Positions 35,672-43,154 of a stretch of 64,000 nt of DNA are shown here, piece by piece; positions within the stretch are counted from its first letter, which is position 1, and each line of letters opens with the position of its first letter. The stretch lies in assembly GCF_900112025.1 (NCBI RefSeq), contig NZ_FOKL01000001.1, forward strand, positions 298,762 through 362,761, in the 5' to 3' direction. Position numbers and translations under genes: made by a program. This DNA comes from Janthinobacterium sp. 344. GTDB lineage: Bacteria; Pseudomonadota; Gammaproteobacteria; Burkholderiales; Burkholderiaceae_D. The notes beneath the pieces were generated by a model. That model saw only the letters and a program-made list of their open reading frames with translations, was not told the origin of the DNA and ran no database searches.

Positions 35672-36735
35672 GGCTATGTCACCGTCAAGTGTGGGAATTC
35701 TCCCAGCGTTGCTTTCAGTAATGCTTCCGGCGAACGGATGCGCCGCGCATCGAGTATCCAGCGCCACCCCAGGTAGTTCGGCAGATAGTGGCTGGCGACA
35801 CCATGAAAGCGCTGCAGCCAGCCGCGCAATCGGCTGTGGTAGGCATTCACATGCTGGACGTGGACAGCGCCGCGCACGCGGATGCCGGCGCGCACGGTGA
35901 CGGCCTGGTGGCTGATGCCCGCCTCCCTGGCAAAGGGCGGATAGGCGGCATGGCCATGCGTCACCAGCAACACATCCTGATCCATCACGGGCCGCAAACA
36001 ACGGTGCAGCTGCGCTTTCGTCAATTGCCCTCGGCCCGTGACGAACGCGAGCGTCTGCCCCGTGCGGTCGCGCGCCACCAGGACGCACTCGTGCTCACCG
36101 CAAATGCCGCGCAAGCGCGCGTGGCCGCCCCGGCGGCGCGCCGGACGCGTCAGGTGGCGCGCGCCCTTCTGCGACGCCAGCACATACAGTTCATCGGCCT
36201 CGGCAATGCCATGCAGGCAATGCGGCCGGTCCGTTGTGGCCAGGCTGAGAAAGCGGTGGCGCCAGCGAAATGTGGTGTTGCGGTGCACGCCCAGCTGGCT
36301 GGCCGCCTTGCGCACCGAGCAGGAGTCCAGCAGGCAATCGGCATAGTCCAGCCACATGGCTTTGTGGCGCAAATGCGCCAGCGGCGTGCCCGTCAGGGCA
36401 TTGAAGGTGCGGCCGCAGGGTACGCAACGGTAGCGCTGCAAGCCGTGCGCGTGGCCATGCCGGTGCAGGTGCGCCGAATGACAGGCGGGACAGTGCAAGC
36501 GCTGCCGCGCCACGTTTTCCAGCAATGCCACCACCGCCGCTTCCTGCGGCGCGATGCCGCGCAGCAAGGCCATGCCAGCGCGGCGCTGGCGCACGCTCAA
36601 TAGCGCGAATTGGGTCACGAAGGTTTTCCACTGCGCGGTTTGCATGCTGGGCTCCCTGTCTGCCTGGTGTACAGAGTCAGACAAGAGCGGCGGCATCAGA
36701 TTCCCGGTGTTCCCCTATTTATCGATGACATAGCC
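35672..36735. mobile_element. IS1595-family insertion sequence, complete, with 8-bp target duplication
   Basis: The ends are GGCTATGTCACCGTCAAGTG (35672 inward) and, on the opposite strand, GGCTATGTCATCGATAAATA (36735 inward); the first ten bases are identical and 18 of the first 24 match. Both sides are flanked by the same 8-bp direct repeat, TTTTTTTA (35664-35671 and 36736-36743); 8 bp is the usual duplication for this family. The 1064-bp element holds one transposase gene whose stop codon is inside the left terminal repeat. Removing it and one repeat restores a plain junction from the helicase terminator to the end of the thioesterase gene. Confidence 0.93.
35674..36645 (-). CDS. IS1595-family transposase
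   Basis: A 323-residue DDE-type transposase. An N-terminal zinc ribbon (Cys52, Cys55, Cys74, Cys77: CPACHS...CVPCGRTFNALTGTPL) and a helix-turn-helix (VRKAASQLGVHRNTTFRW) precede the catalytic domain. First acid: Asp151 in EADELYVLASQKG. The second catalytic position, normally Asp in a TDG-like motif, reads THGHAAY with His230. The third is Asn267 in HVNAYHSRL, as expected for the DDNK subgroup. The protein ends PHLTVT inside the terminal repeat and is not truncated. The start is MQTAQWKTF. The His could make it inactive, yet the element looks recently inserted. Confidence 0.9.
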   Translation of the reverse strand: MQTAQWKTFVTQFALLSVRQRRAGMALLRGIAPQEAAVVALLENVARQRLHCPACHSAHLHRHGHAHGLQRYRCVPCGRTFNALTGTPLAHLRHKAMWLDYADCLLDSCSVRKAASQLGVHRNTTFRWRHRFLSLATTDRPHCLHGIAEADELYVLASQKGARHLTRPARRRGGHARLRGICGEHECVLVARDRTGQTLAFVTGRGQLTKAQLHRCLRPVMDQDVLLVTHGHAAYPPFAREAGISHQAVTVRAGIRVRGAVHVQHVNAYHSRLRGWLQRFHGVASHYLPNYLGWRWILDARRIRSPEALLKATLGEFPHLTVT

Positions 36736-36755
36736 TTTTTTTATGCCGATTGCGT

Positions 36756-37238
36756 TTACTTCTTCGACACCTTCTGGCGCGACAGCTTGCGCAGCTTGGC
36801 CTGCTCGAAGCGCGCATGCTGCTCCGGCGTCTCGAGCACCAGCGGCGGCACGGCCACGGGCTTGCGGTTGGCATCCACGGCCACCATCGTGAAATAGCAG
36901 CTGTTGGCGTGGCGCACCAGGCGCTGCTGGATATTTTCCGTCACCACGCGGATCCCCACTTCCATCGAGGTCGTGCCCGTGTAATTGATCGATGCCAGGA
37001 ACGTCACCAGTTCGCCCACGTGGATAGGCTGCAGGAACATCACCTGGTCCACCGACAGGGTCACCACGTAGCTGCCCGAATAGCGGCTGGCGCAGGCATA
37101 GGCGACGCTGTCGAGGTATTTCAGGATGGTGCCGCCGTGCACGTTGCCGGAAAAGTTGGCCATATCGGGCGTCATCAGGACCGTCATCGTCAGTTCGTGG
37201 GCCGACCAGTTCATCGCGCTGTCCAAAGTGTTCTCCAA
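36756..37238 (-). CDS. Acyl-CoA thioesterase (YciA-like hotdog fold)
   Basis: A 160-residue hotdog-fold thioesterase. TPDMANFSGNVHGGTILKYLD carries the catalytic Asn/His-Gly-Gly region with the helix over the active site; VTLSVDQVMFLQPIHVGELV is the second family motif, and SCYFTMVAVDANRKPVAVP the third. The C-terminus is lysine-rich. It should hydrolyse medium- or long-chain acyl-CoA in the cytoplasm. It converged on the helicase gene before the insertion sequence entered between them. Confidence 0.9.
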   Translation of the reverse strand: MENTLDSAMNWSAHELTMTVLMTPDMANFSGNVHGGTILKYLDSVAYACASRYSGSYVVTLSVDQVMFLQPIHVGELVTFLASINYTGTTSMEVGIRVVTENIQQRLVRHANSCYFTMVAVDANRKPVAVPPLVLETPEQHARFEQAKLRKLSRQKVSKK

Positions 37239-37265
37239 GGGGGAAATATAAAAAGGGTGGGGATG

Positions 37266-37290
37266 TGAAAACCGGCCCCAGGGGCCGGTT
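37266..37290 (-). terminator. Terminator after the 122-residue hypothetical gene
   Basis: On the minus strand AACCGGCCCC (37290-37281) pairs with GGGGCCGGTT (37279-37270) and a short T-run follows (37270-37267). It lies 14 nt past the stop codon at 37305. Confidence 0.7.
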
Positions 37291-37304
37291 GCAGGGACAG
37301 GCTG

Positions 37305-37673
37305 CTACAGTCCCAGGGTATCGATATCGGCCAGCGAGTCGCGGCCCTTGTCGGAAATATCGTAGCCCTCGCCTTCGGCGCGCGCCACGATGTGGGCTTT
37401 CTTGCCCAGGAAATAGGCCACGTCCGTGTCCAGCTTGGTCAGCGGATCGGCAGCCACGGCGCGCAAGCCCATGATGCAGCGGCGCAGGAACAGCAGCTGC
37501 TGTGCCTTCTCGGTGATGGACAGACGGCCATCGCGGGCGTAGCTGAGCAGCTTCAGCCCGGACAGGCGCTTGGCATTGCGGGCAACGCAAGCGCTGGGGC
37601 GCTCGGTCTTGATGCCGCGTGCAACTTGCTCCAGCGCGTCATATTCATCGGTTGTTAATTTCTCGTTCTTCAT
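37305..37673 (-). CDS. Hypothetical protein, 122 residues
   Basis: I do not recognise this protein. From the start MKNEKLTTDEYDALEQ it is soluble and mostly helical, with one hydrophobic helix-like stretch (QLLFLRRCIMGLRAVA) and alternating charged segments; KLLSYARDGRLSITEKA resembles a small winged-helix core. GGAAAAG precedes the ATG and an intrinsic terminator follows, so it is a monocistronic unit with normal codon use. Two cysteines are present but no metal motif. Confidence 0.7.
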   Translation of the reverse strand: MKNEKLTTDEYDALEQVARGIKTERPSACVARNAKRLSGLKLLSYARDGRLSITEKAQQLLFLRRCIMGLRAVAADPLTKLDTDVAYFLGKKAHIVARAEGEGYDISDKGRDSLADIDTLGL

Positions 37674-37802
37674 TACTTTTCCATAAAAGGCCAGGTGTTC
37701 GGCCCCCATGGTACGCGCCCCGCTGCGCATCGGCAACAGGCAACGCAAATCTGCCGCCGCCCGCCCCATGGACGGGACGACGGAAATGCGCCAGGCTGGC
37801 GT

Positions 37803-37940
37803 TTATTTATAGCTGCGCAGCAGCAGCCAGGCCAGGCCGCAACCGGCCACGGCGCCTGCCAGCGCCAGCGCCGCCAGGTTTTTGCTGGTGATCACAGGGC
37901 GACGGCCCAGGTAAATTTTGTTATGCAAGGAATTGCCCAT
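37803..37940 (-). CDS. Small single-span membrane protein, 45 residues
   Basis: A short frame starting MGNSLHNKIYLGRRPV and continuing into one hydrophobic helix (LAALALAGAVAGCGLAWLLL, about residues 22-41) with a basic end RSYK. It is supported by an excellent ribosome-binding site, CAGGAGACC, 8 nt before the ATG, and by codon usage like its neighbours. The positive charges before the helix suggest that the N-terminus faces the cytoplasm. The function is unknown. Confidence 0.7.
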   Translation of the reverse strand: MGNSLHNKIYLGRRPVITSKNLAALALAGAVAGCGLAWLLLRSYK

Positions 37941-38185
37941 GATGGTCTCCTGTACAAGAATTTTTATGATGTCTCATTATAAGAACAGAATCGTGACAGC
38001 CGCATGACACACAGCAGTTAGCCTTTGATTTGTATCCAAGCGGCAACATTTATTGGTGTTTTTGTTGTTTAAATGGCGTGACCGGCGAACGGCACGCGCA
38101 TTCCATTTCCACCTAGAAATAAAGCGTGCGCGCGGCAGCGGCGCGGCCCATGGGCGCCGCACACGCGCTCATGCAGCGCCGACAC

Positions 38186-38359
38186 TCACGCCATTTTCAC
38201 GGGCGGTGACGGTGGCGTCGGCTCCTCGACCGGCACGGGATCGATGTGCGGCGGCTGTTCCGACGGCGGCGTCAACGGATCGCCTTCCGGTGGCGGCGGA
38301 ATATCGGGTTCGGGCGTGCTGTGTGCGCGCAACAGGGTATGACGGGACTGGATTGGCAT
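38186..38359 (-). CDS. Small proline-rich protein, 57 residues
   Basis: Begins MPIQSRHTLLRAHSTPEPD and continues as a low-complexity chain of Pro, Glu, Asp and Ser (for example PPPPEGDPLTPPSEQPP) ending PPSPPVKMA. AAGGAGGTCACC directly before the ATG is a near-perfect ribosome-binding site, which is why I accept it as a gene. No signal peptide or membrane helix is visible; it should be disordered and acidic. I do not know its role. Confidence 0.65.
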   Translation of the reverse strand: MPIQSRHTLLRAHSTPEPDIPPPPEGDPLTPPSEQPPHIDPVPVEEPTPPSPPVKMA

Positions 38360-38511
38360 GGTGACCTCCTTTGCCCCACTGTAGCCGATGCGGGGAAATC
38401 CTGGCGCCCGCCAGTGGCGCGATGCCGCGGGAACTAAACCGGCGGATGCCACTCCAACCTCGCAGCTACCCAATCAGGCAGGAGCACAGGCACTCCCTCA
38501 TCCGTGGACCA

Positions 38512-39744
38512 ATGGCGCGCAAAAAAATTCTATTCGTGGCCGAGGCCGTAACCCTGGCCCATGTCGGTCGCCCCCTGAGTCTGGCGCAAGGCCTGGACGA
38601 GGACACGTACGACGTGCATTTTGCCTGCGCCGATGGCTATGACTTCTGTTTCAAGCAGGCGCGCTTCCGGCGCTGGCGCATCGACAGCATATCCTCCCAA
38701 CAATTCCTGCAAGCCTTGGCAGGCGGCAAACCTGTGTACACGGAAAGTACCCTGCAGGGCTACGTGGAAGACGACCTGCACCTGCTCAAGCGCGTCCGGC
38801 CCGATGTCGTGATCGGCGACTTCCGCCTGTCGCTGTCCGTCAGCGCCCGCCTGCAGCACATCCCCTACATCACCATCAGCAACGCCTACTGGAGTCCGTA
38901 CGTGCGCCAGCATTACACGGTGCCCCGCCTGCCGCTGACGGAGGTGCTGCCCATCTGGCTGGCCAATGGCCTGTTCCGCCTGATCCGTCCGCTGGCTTTC
39001 GCCTCGCATGCCGTGCCCCTGAACCGCGTGCGCCGCCGGCGTGGCTTGCCATCGCTGGGAAGCGACCTGCGCCGCACTTATACGGATGCCGACCGCACCT
39101 TGTATGCCGACATTCCGCACCTGTTTCCACCACATGCCATGCCCGCCACGCACGACTACCTGGGCGCCGTCATCTGGGCGCCGCCGCTCGACTTGCCGGA
39201 CTGGTGGCAGCGCCCTGAGCTGAGCAGTGGACGGCCCATCGTGTATGTCACCCTGGGCAGTTCCGGCCAGGGCCAGCTGCTGCCGCGTGTGCTGCGCGCG
39301 CTGGCGCCGCTGCCCGTGACCGTACTGGCCGCCACGGCCGGCACCGTCCGCGTCGACGCCGTGCCGCCAAACGCCTTTGTCGCCCCCTTCCTGCCCGGCG
39401 ACGCGGCGGCGCGGCGCGCCAGCCTGGTCATTTGCAACGGCGGCAGCCCCACCAGCCAGCAGGCGCTGACGGCGGGCGTGCCCGTGATCGGCATCGCCGG
39501 CAACCTCGACCAGTTCCTCAACATGCACGGCATCGTGGGCGCCGGTGCCGGCCTGCTGCTGCGCGCCGACCGTTTCCAGGAAACCGCCCTGCGCCACGCC
39601 GCCACGCGCATGCTCGACGATGGACAGGCCCGGCTGGCGGCACGGCAACTGGCCGCCGCCTTTCGCGATTACCTTCCCGTGCCACGCTTGCTTGCGCATG
39701 TCAACGCCTTGCTGGGTCCGGCACCACACGGCGGCCAGGCTTGA
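38512..39744 (+). CDS. Glycosyltransferase, GT1/UGT-like
   Basis: A 410-residue GT-B glycosyltransferase. The N-terminal half starts KKILFVAEAVTLAHVGRPLSLA; the C-terminal half has PIVYVTLGSSGQG, FVAPFLPGDAAARRASLVIC and NGGSPTSQQALTAGVPVIGI, the donor-binding region of the UDP-glycosyltransferase/MGT group. The His usually expected in NGG-preceding motifs (HGG) is replaced by Asn. The acceptor is unknown. It lies just upstream of the PEP-CTERM genes on the same strand, but a sigma-54-type promoter between them argues against a single operon. Confidence 0.85.
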   Translation: MARKKILFVAEAVTLAHVGRPLSLAQGLDEDTYDVHFACADGYDFCFKQARFRRWRIDSISSQQFLQALAGGKPVYTESTLQGYVEDDLHLLKRVRPDVVIGDFRLSLSVSARLQHIPYITISNAYWSPYVRQHYTVPRLPLTEVLPIWLANGLFRLIRPLAFASHAVPLNRVRRRRGLPSLGSDLRRTYTDADRTLYADIPHLFPPHAMPATHDYLGAVIWAPPLDLPDWWQRPELSSGRPIVYVTLGSSGQGQLLPRVLRALAPLPVTVLAATAGTVRVDAVPPNAFVAPFLPGDAAARRASLVICNGGSPTSQQALTAGVPVIGIAGNLDQFLNMHGIVGAGAGLLLRADRFQETALRHAATRMLDDGQARLAARQLAAAFRDYLPVPRLLAHVNALLGPAPHGGQA

Positions 39745-39753
39745 GCAGTCGGC

Positions 39754-39774
39754 GTCGGCTTTTCTTACAGCGCG
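39754..39774 (+). promoter_or_regulatory. Shared upstream motif GTCGG-N6-TTACAGCGCG (first copy)
   Basis: GTCGG, six pyrimidine-rich bases, then TTACAGCGCG. The same 21-nt arrangement precedes the second PEP-CTERM gene (40978-40998). Here it is about 70 nt upstream of the -24/-12 promoter, a plausible position for an activator site. Confidence 0.5.
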
Positions 39775-39841
39775 CCACGCAAGACCTGCATTACGTCAAC
39801 AAAAGCACGCCAAGTCATTGATTTCAAACGCACCTCCTGCG

Positions 39842-39858
39842 TTGGCATGGAAGTCGCT
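39842..39858 (+). promoter_or_regulatory. Sigma-54 (-24/-12) promoter of the first PEP-CTERM gene
   Basis: TTGGCATGGAAGTCGCT has the invariant GG (39844-39845) and GC (39856-39857) at the required 10-nt spacing and differs from TTGGCACG-N4-TTGCT at two positions. The start would be near 39869, 64 nt before the ATG. Sigma-54 control of PEP-CTERM genes through PrsK/PrsR regulators is known in other species. Confidence 0.6.
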
Positions 39859-39932
39859 TAGTACTGGCCATGAGCACCTGCCCACAGGACTCAGGCAAGA
39901 CTTCCTGTCCCACTCACCACGAGGTAAGCAAA

Positions 39933-40913
39933 ATGAAACTGTCTCATTTAAAACTGATCCCGGCGGCCGCGGCATTGGCCATGCTGTGCGCGGCCGGTAG
40001 CGCCCAGGCGGGCGCCTACGGCTACTCCTACAACAACATCTTTGGCCTGGTCATCGCCGTACCGACGGGCCAGATCACGGTAGCCAACAGCACCACCATC
40101 TCGCGCAGCACGGCGACGCTGAACGGCGTGAGCGTCATCAACGGCGGCGCCGGTTCGCTGGACGCACCGCGCGCCAACGTCGGCGCCGTCACCAAGGGCG
40201 AGAACGACTTCACGCAGCAAGGCCCGTCAGGCAACTATTCGCGCGGCGACGCGCAGATCGTCAGCACGCAGTTCCCTTCGTTCCCGCCCGGTTCCACCTC
40301 CACGCAAGCCGTGAACGTGGCCGAAGCCCATCTCGACGGCCCCGCCGGCACGGCCGACGCCTCCGGGCGCAACGGTTCGACCACGGGCTTCTCCGTCGAT
40401 TTCGTCGTCGGTTCGCCCACTGCCACGCTGAGCTTTGACTTCCTGGCTTCGCCGTTCATGCAGGTCTTCCTGCAAAGCACGGTGGGCCAGCTGTCCACGG
40501 CGACGGCCAACCTGGTGGTCACCTTCACCATCACCGACGCGGCCGGCCTGACGGTGTTCAACTGGACGCCCGATGGCGTGGTCGGCTCGGGTATCTTCGG
40601 CGGCACGGAAAACACCGATGGCGCCAACCTGAACACCAGCCTGGCGACCAATTTCCTGACGCGCGGCAACCTGTTCACCTACGATCCTTCCGGTTGCGGC
40701 ACGCCCACGGGCACGGGTGTCGGCACGGGTTGCGGCAGCAACTTCAGCTCCGTCAGCAATGCTTTAGCGGCCGGCAACTACACCTTGACCTTGAATGCGG
40801 TGGAAAGCGTGGATCTCGTGAAACAGGCGGTGCCGGAACCAGGCACGCTGGCCCTGCTGGGTCTGGGCCTGGCGGGTCTCGGCTACGCCCGCCGCCGCAA
40901 GGCCGCCGTCTGA
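39933..40913 (+). CDS. PEP-CTERM sorting-domain protein 1
   Basis: A 326-residue exported protein. Signal peptide: MKLSHLKLIPAAAALAMLCA, cleaved near GSAQA. The mature part is Gly/Ser/Thr/Asn-rich beta-type sequence with few charged residues. The C-terminus is a textbook PEP-CTERM signal: VPEPGTLALLGLGLAGLG followed by YARRRKAAV, that is, a Pro-Glu-Pro motif, a hydrophobic helix and a basic end. An exosortase (not in this window) would cleave and anchor or release it, usually with exopolysaccharide. GAGGT precedes the ATG. Its closest relative is the next gene. Confidence 0.92.
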   Translation: MKLSHLKLIPAAAALAMLCAAGSAQAGAYGYSYNNIFGLVIAVPTGQITVANSTTISRSTATLNGVSVINGGAGSLDAPRANVGAVTKGENDFTQQGPSGNYSRGDAQIVSTQFPSFPPGSTSTQAVNVAEAHLDGPAGTADASGRNGSTTGFSVDFVVGSPTATLSFDFLASPFMQVFLQSTVGQLSTATANLVVTFTITDAAGLTVFNWTPDGVVGSGIFGGTENTDGANLNTSLATNFLTRGNLFTYDPSGCGTPTGTGVGTGCGSNFSSVSNALAAGNYTLTLNAVESVDLVKQAVPEPGTLALLGLGLAGLGYARRRKAAV

Positions 40914-40937
40914 ACCAGGCAACAGGGGGGTATTTTC

Positions 40938-40964
40938 AGGCGAGGGAGTCTCCTCGCCTTTTTT
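40938..40964 (+). terminator. Terminator between the two PEP-CTERM genes
   Basis: AGGCGAGG (40938-40945) pairs with CCTCGCCT (40952-40959) and is followed by a T6 run, 25 nt after the first stop codon. The second gene must therefore have its own promoter or rely on read-through. Confidence 0.85.
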
Positions 40965-40977
40965 ATGCTGCAATCCT

Positions 40978-40998
40978 GTCGGTTTTCCTTACAGCGCG
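40978..40998 (+). promoter_or_regulatory. Shared upstream motif GTCGG-N6-TTACAGCGCG (second copy)
   Basis: Identical in fixed bases and spacing to 39754-39774, but only 48 nt before the ATG of the second PEP-CTERM gene. No convincing -24/-12 element lies between it and the gene. Confidence 0.5.
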
Positions 40999-41045
40999 GC
41001 CGGCACCGTGCCAGGTGCCGCGACCCGGCAGGAGAAAGGAGTTTC

Positions 41046-42032
41046 ATGACGCATTTTTCTTGCACCGGACTGGCAAAGGTCTTGCTGCCCATGTTGCTGC
41101 TGGCCAGCAGCGGCGCTGCCAGCGCCACCGCGTATGGTTATGCCTACACGAGCGTCTTTGGCCTGGTCATCAGCAACCCCACGGGGTCCACCTCATTGCT
41201 GAGCAACATCGATCTGTCGCGCACCACCGCCACCCTGAACGGTAGCAGCGTCATCCGTGGCGGCAGCAACGAGATCGACGCGCCGCAGGCGACGCGCGGC
41301 GCCGTCGGCAAGGGACAAAATGATTTTACGCAGCAAGGCTTCGGCAATGCCTCGTACGCACGCGGCGACGCGCAGATCGTCACCTCGCAGATTCCCCCGT
41401 TCCCGCCAGGTTCGACCAGCACGCACACGGTGAATGTGGCGGAAACCTTCCTGGCCGGCAATGGCAGCGCCGATGCCTCGGGACGCAATGGTTCCAGCAC
41501 GGCCATGTCCGTCAATTTCGTCGTCGGCGAACCGGGCGCGACGCTGGCCTTCCAGTTCCAGGCCCTGCCCTACATGCAACTGTACCTGGACGCCCTGGCC
41601 GGCACGGGATCGGCGGCGACGACGAATATCGCCCTGACCTTTACCATCATCGATGAGAATGGCCAGATCGTCTTCAACTGGGCGCCCGACGGCAGCCTCG
41701 GCTCGGGCATCCTGGGCGGCACCGAACAGGCGGATGACGCCAACCTGAATACGGGCTACGCCCAGTCGCCATTGACGAGCGGCAGCGTGTTCACTTACGA
41801 CCCCAGCGGCTGCGGCTCGCCCACCGGCACGGGGATCGGCACCACATGCGGCGGGCAGTACAGCGCCGTTACCGACAACCTGCTGGCTGGCAGCTACACC
41901 CTGGTGTTGAACATGCTCAACAGTTCCGAACTGGCGTATGTTCCCACGGCCACACCGATGCCGCTACCGGGCACCCTGCCCCTGCTGGCGCTGGGCCTGG
42001 CCATGCTGGCGGGGCTGACGCGGCGCCGCTGA
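41046..42032 (+). CDS. PEP-CTERM-like protein 2 (paralogue)
   Basis: A 328-residue exported protein clearly homologous to the preceding one along its length: both share the start of the mature part (AYGYxYxxxFGLVI), NDFTQQG, RGDAQIV, FPPGSTST, DASGRNGS and VFNWxPDG. The signal peptide ends near GAASA. The C-terminal signal is altered: PLPGTLPLLALGLAMLAG then LTRRR, with Leu in place of the Glu of PEP. GGAGAAAGGAG precedes the ATG. The pair looks like a tandem duplication. Whether the variant signal is still recognised by exosortase is open. Confidence 0.88.
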   Translation: MTHFSCTGLAKVLLPMLLLASSGAASATAYGYAYTSVFGLVISNPTGSTSLLSNIDLSRTTATLNGSSVIRGGSNEIDAPQATRGAVGKGQNDFTQQGFGNASYARGDAQIVTSQIPPFPPGSTSTHTVNVAETFLAGNGSADASGRNGSSTAMSVNFVVGEPGATLAFQFQALPYMQLYLDALAGTGSAATTNIALTFTIIDENGQIVFNWAPDGSLGSGILGGTEQADDANLNTGYAQSPLTSGSVFTYDPSGCGSPTGTGIGTTCGGQYSAVTDNLLAGSYTLVLNMLNSSELAYVPTATPMPLPGTLPLLALGLAMLAGLTRRR

Positions 42033-42044
42033 AGCCACGCAGCC

Positions 42045-43154
42045 TCACTCGCCCGCCGTTGGCACGACCAGCAAGTCCGCCAGCGGACGGCGCAGCGAAC
42101 GGGCCTGCGCCGCCGGCCCCGCGCCTATGCGGCCGAGAAACACGGCCCGATCAAACGCCGCGGCCCCCAGCACGGCCTGGCATTGCACGGCCAGCTCCTG
42201 CGCCAGCTCCTGCATGCCGTCCGTACGCGAAAACGCGCGCCGCTCGCGCACATAGCGGGAAAAAATCAGCGGCGTCAGTTCCGGCTGCATTTGCAGGCCC
42301 AGCTGCGTGGCCGTCAGCCAGAAGCGCTGCATGGCGCGTCCGGCCGCCACGTAGTCATCGGTGTGGCGCGGCGGCGCATCGGCCAGCAAGACGAAATGCG
42401 CGGCGCAAGACAGGCCCGGCAGCAAGTCCATCTGCAGCCGGGGTGCCACGGTACCGGCCAGCCAGGTATTGAAAAAATCCACGCGGCGCCAGCTTTGCAT
42501 GACCCAGCGCATCAGCCGCGCCGTCATCGGGTCCACGCCCAGCGCCTGCTCCGGGATGCGGTCGGCGCTGTAGCGGGCGCCCCATTCGATCACGTCGCGG
42601 TGCACCTTGTGCGCTTCGGGCATGGTCAGGCGCAGCCGGGCATTGTCGAACATCAAACGCGCGCAGGCCAGACGCGCGCGCCAGCCTTCGAACCACTGCA
42701 CCTGGTAGCCCGGCGGCAGGCAGTCCGCCAGCGCGGCCTTTTCGCTGGCGCGCAACTGGCGCGTGCTGAGCCGGCGCCGCTGCACGCTGCGGCGCGGCAG
42801 GAAGGTCGCCAGCGCGTCGGGCAGCATGCCGGGACTGTCGACAAAATACACATCAAACGTGGGCAAGGTATCGGGCATGGCCGTGCGCCGCCGCGCCTCC
42901 ATGCGCAAGCCATGGCTGCTGGCCGCCAGCGCCATGCTTTCCAGCAAGGCGCCGAGCGACAGCTGGCTGGGATGGCCGTCGAGGTCGTACACGCAATGGC
43001 TGCGCGTATCGAAGCCATGTACCACGACATGGCGCGGATCGGCGATTTCAAAGCGCCACGGCTGCGTATTGTCACCGCTGGGGGCCCAGCGCGCCTGTTC
43101 GAGGATGTTTTCCAGCACAGAATCGATCTGCGCGATCTGCGGTGCTTGCGCCAT
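42045..43154 (-). CDS. Nitroreductase-fold protein (Acg-like)
   Basis: A 369-residue protein with nitroreductase-type FMN-binding features: LEQARWAPSGDNTQPWRFEI at the N-terminus (the Arg/Ser/Asn-Gln-Pro-Trp loop contacting FMN), LGALLESMALAASSHGL, and the late motif GRAMQRFWLTATQLGLQMQP; it ends LRRPLADLLVVP. The size and divergence fit the long Acg-like group rather than classical 200-residue nitroreductases. It begins immediately after the stop of the ThiF-like gene (TAA-ATG), so the two are translationally linked and probably act together. The substrate is unknown. Confidence 0.78.
   Translation of the reverse strand: MAQAPQIAQIDSVLENILEQARWAPSGDNTQPWRFEIADPRHVVVHGFDTRSHCVYDLDGHPSQLSLGALLESMALAASSHGLRMEARRRTAMPDTLPTFDVYFVDSPGMLPDALATFLPRRSVQRRRLSTRQLRASEKAALADCLPPGYQVQWFEGWRARLACARLMFDNARLRLTMPEAHKVHRDVIEWGARYSADRIPEQALGVDPMTARLMRWVMQSWRRVDFFNTWLAGTVAPRLQMDLLPGLSCAAHFVLLADAPPRHTDDYVAAGRAMQRFWLTATQLGLQMQPELTPLIFSRYVRERRAFSRTDGMQELAQELAVQCQAVLGAAAFDRAVFLGRIGAGPAAQARSLRRPLADLLVVPTAGE

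Noticed and set aside
41000-41045. Sigma-54 promoter for the second PEP-CTERM gene (GGCACC...GGTGCC)
   Set aside because: The GG and GC dinucleotides are not at the required 10-nt spacing; the sequence is better read as a small palindrome.
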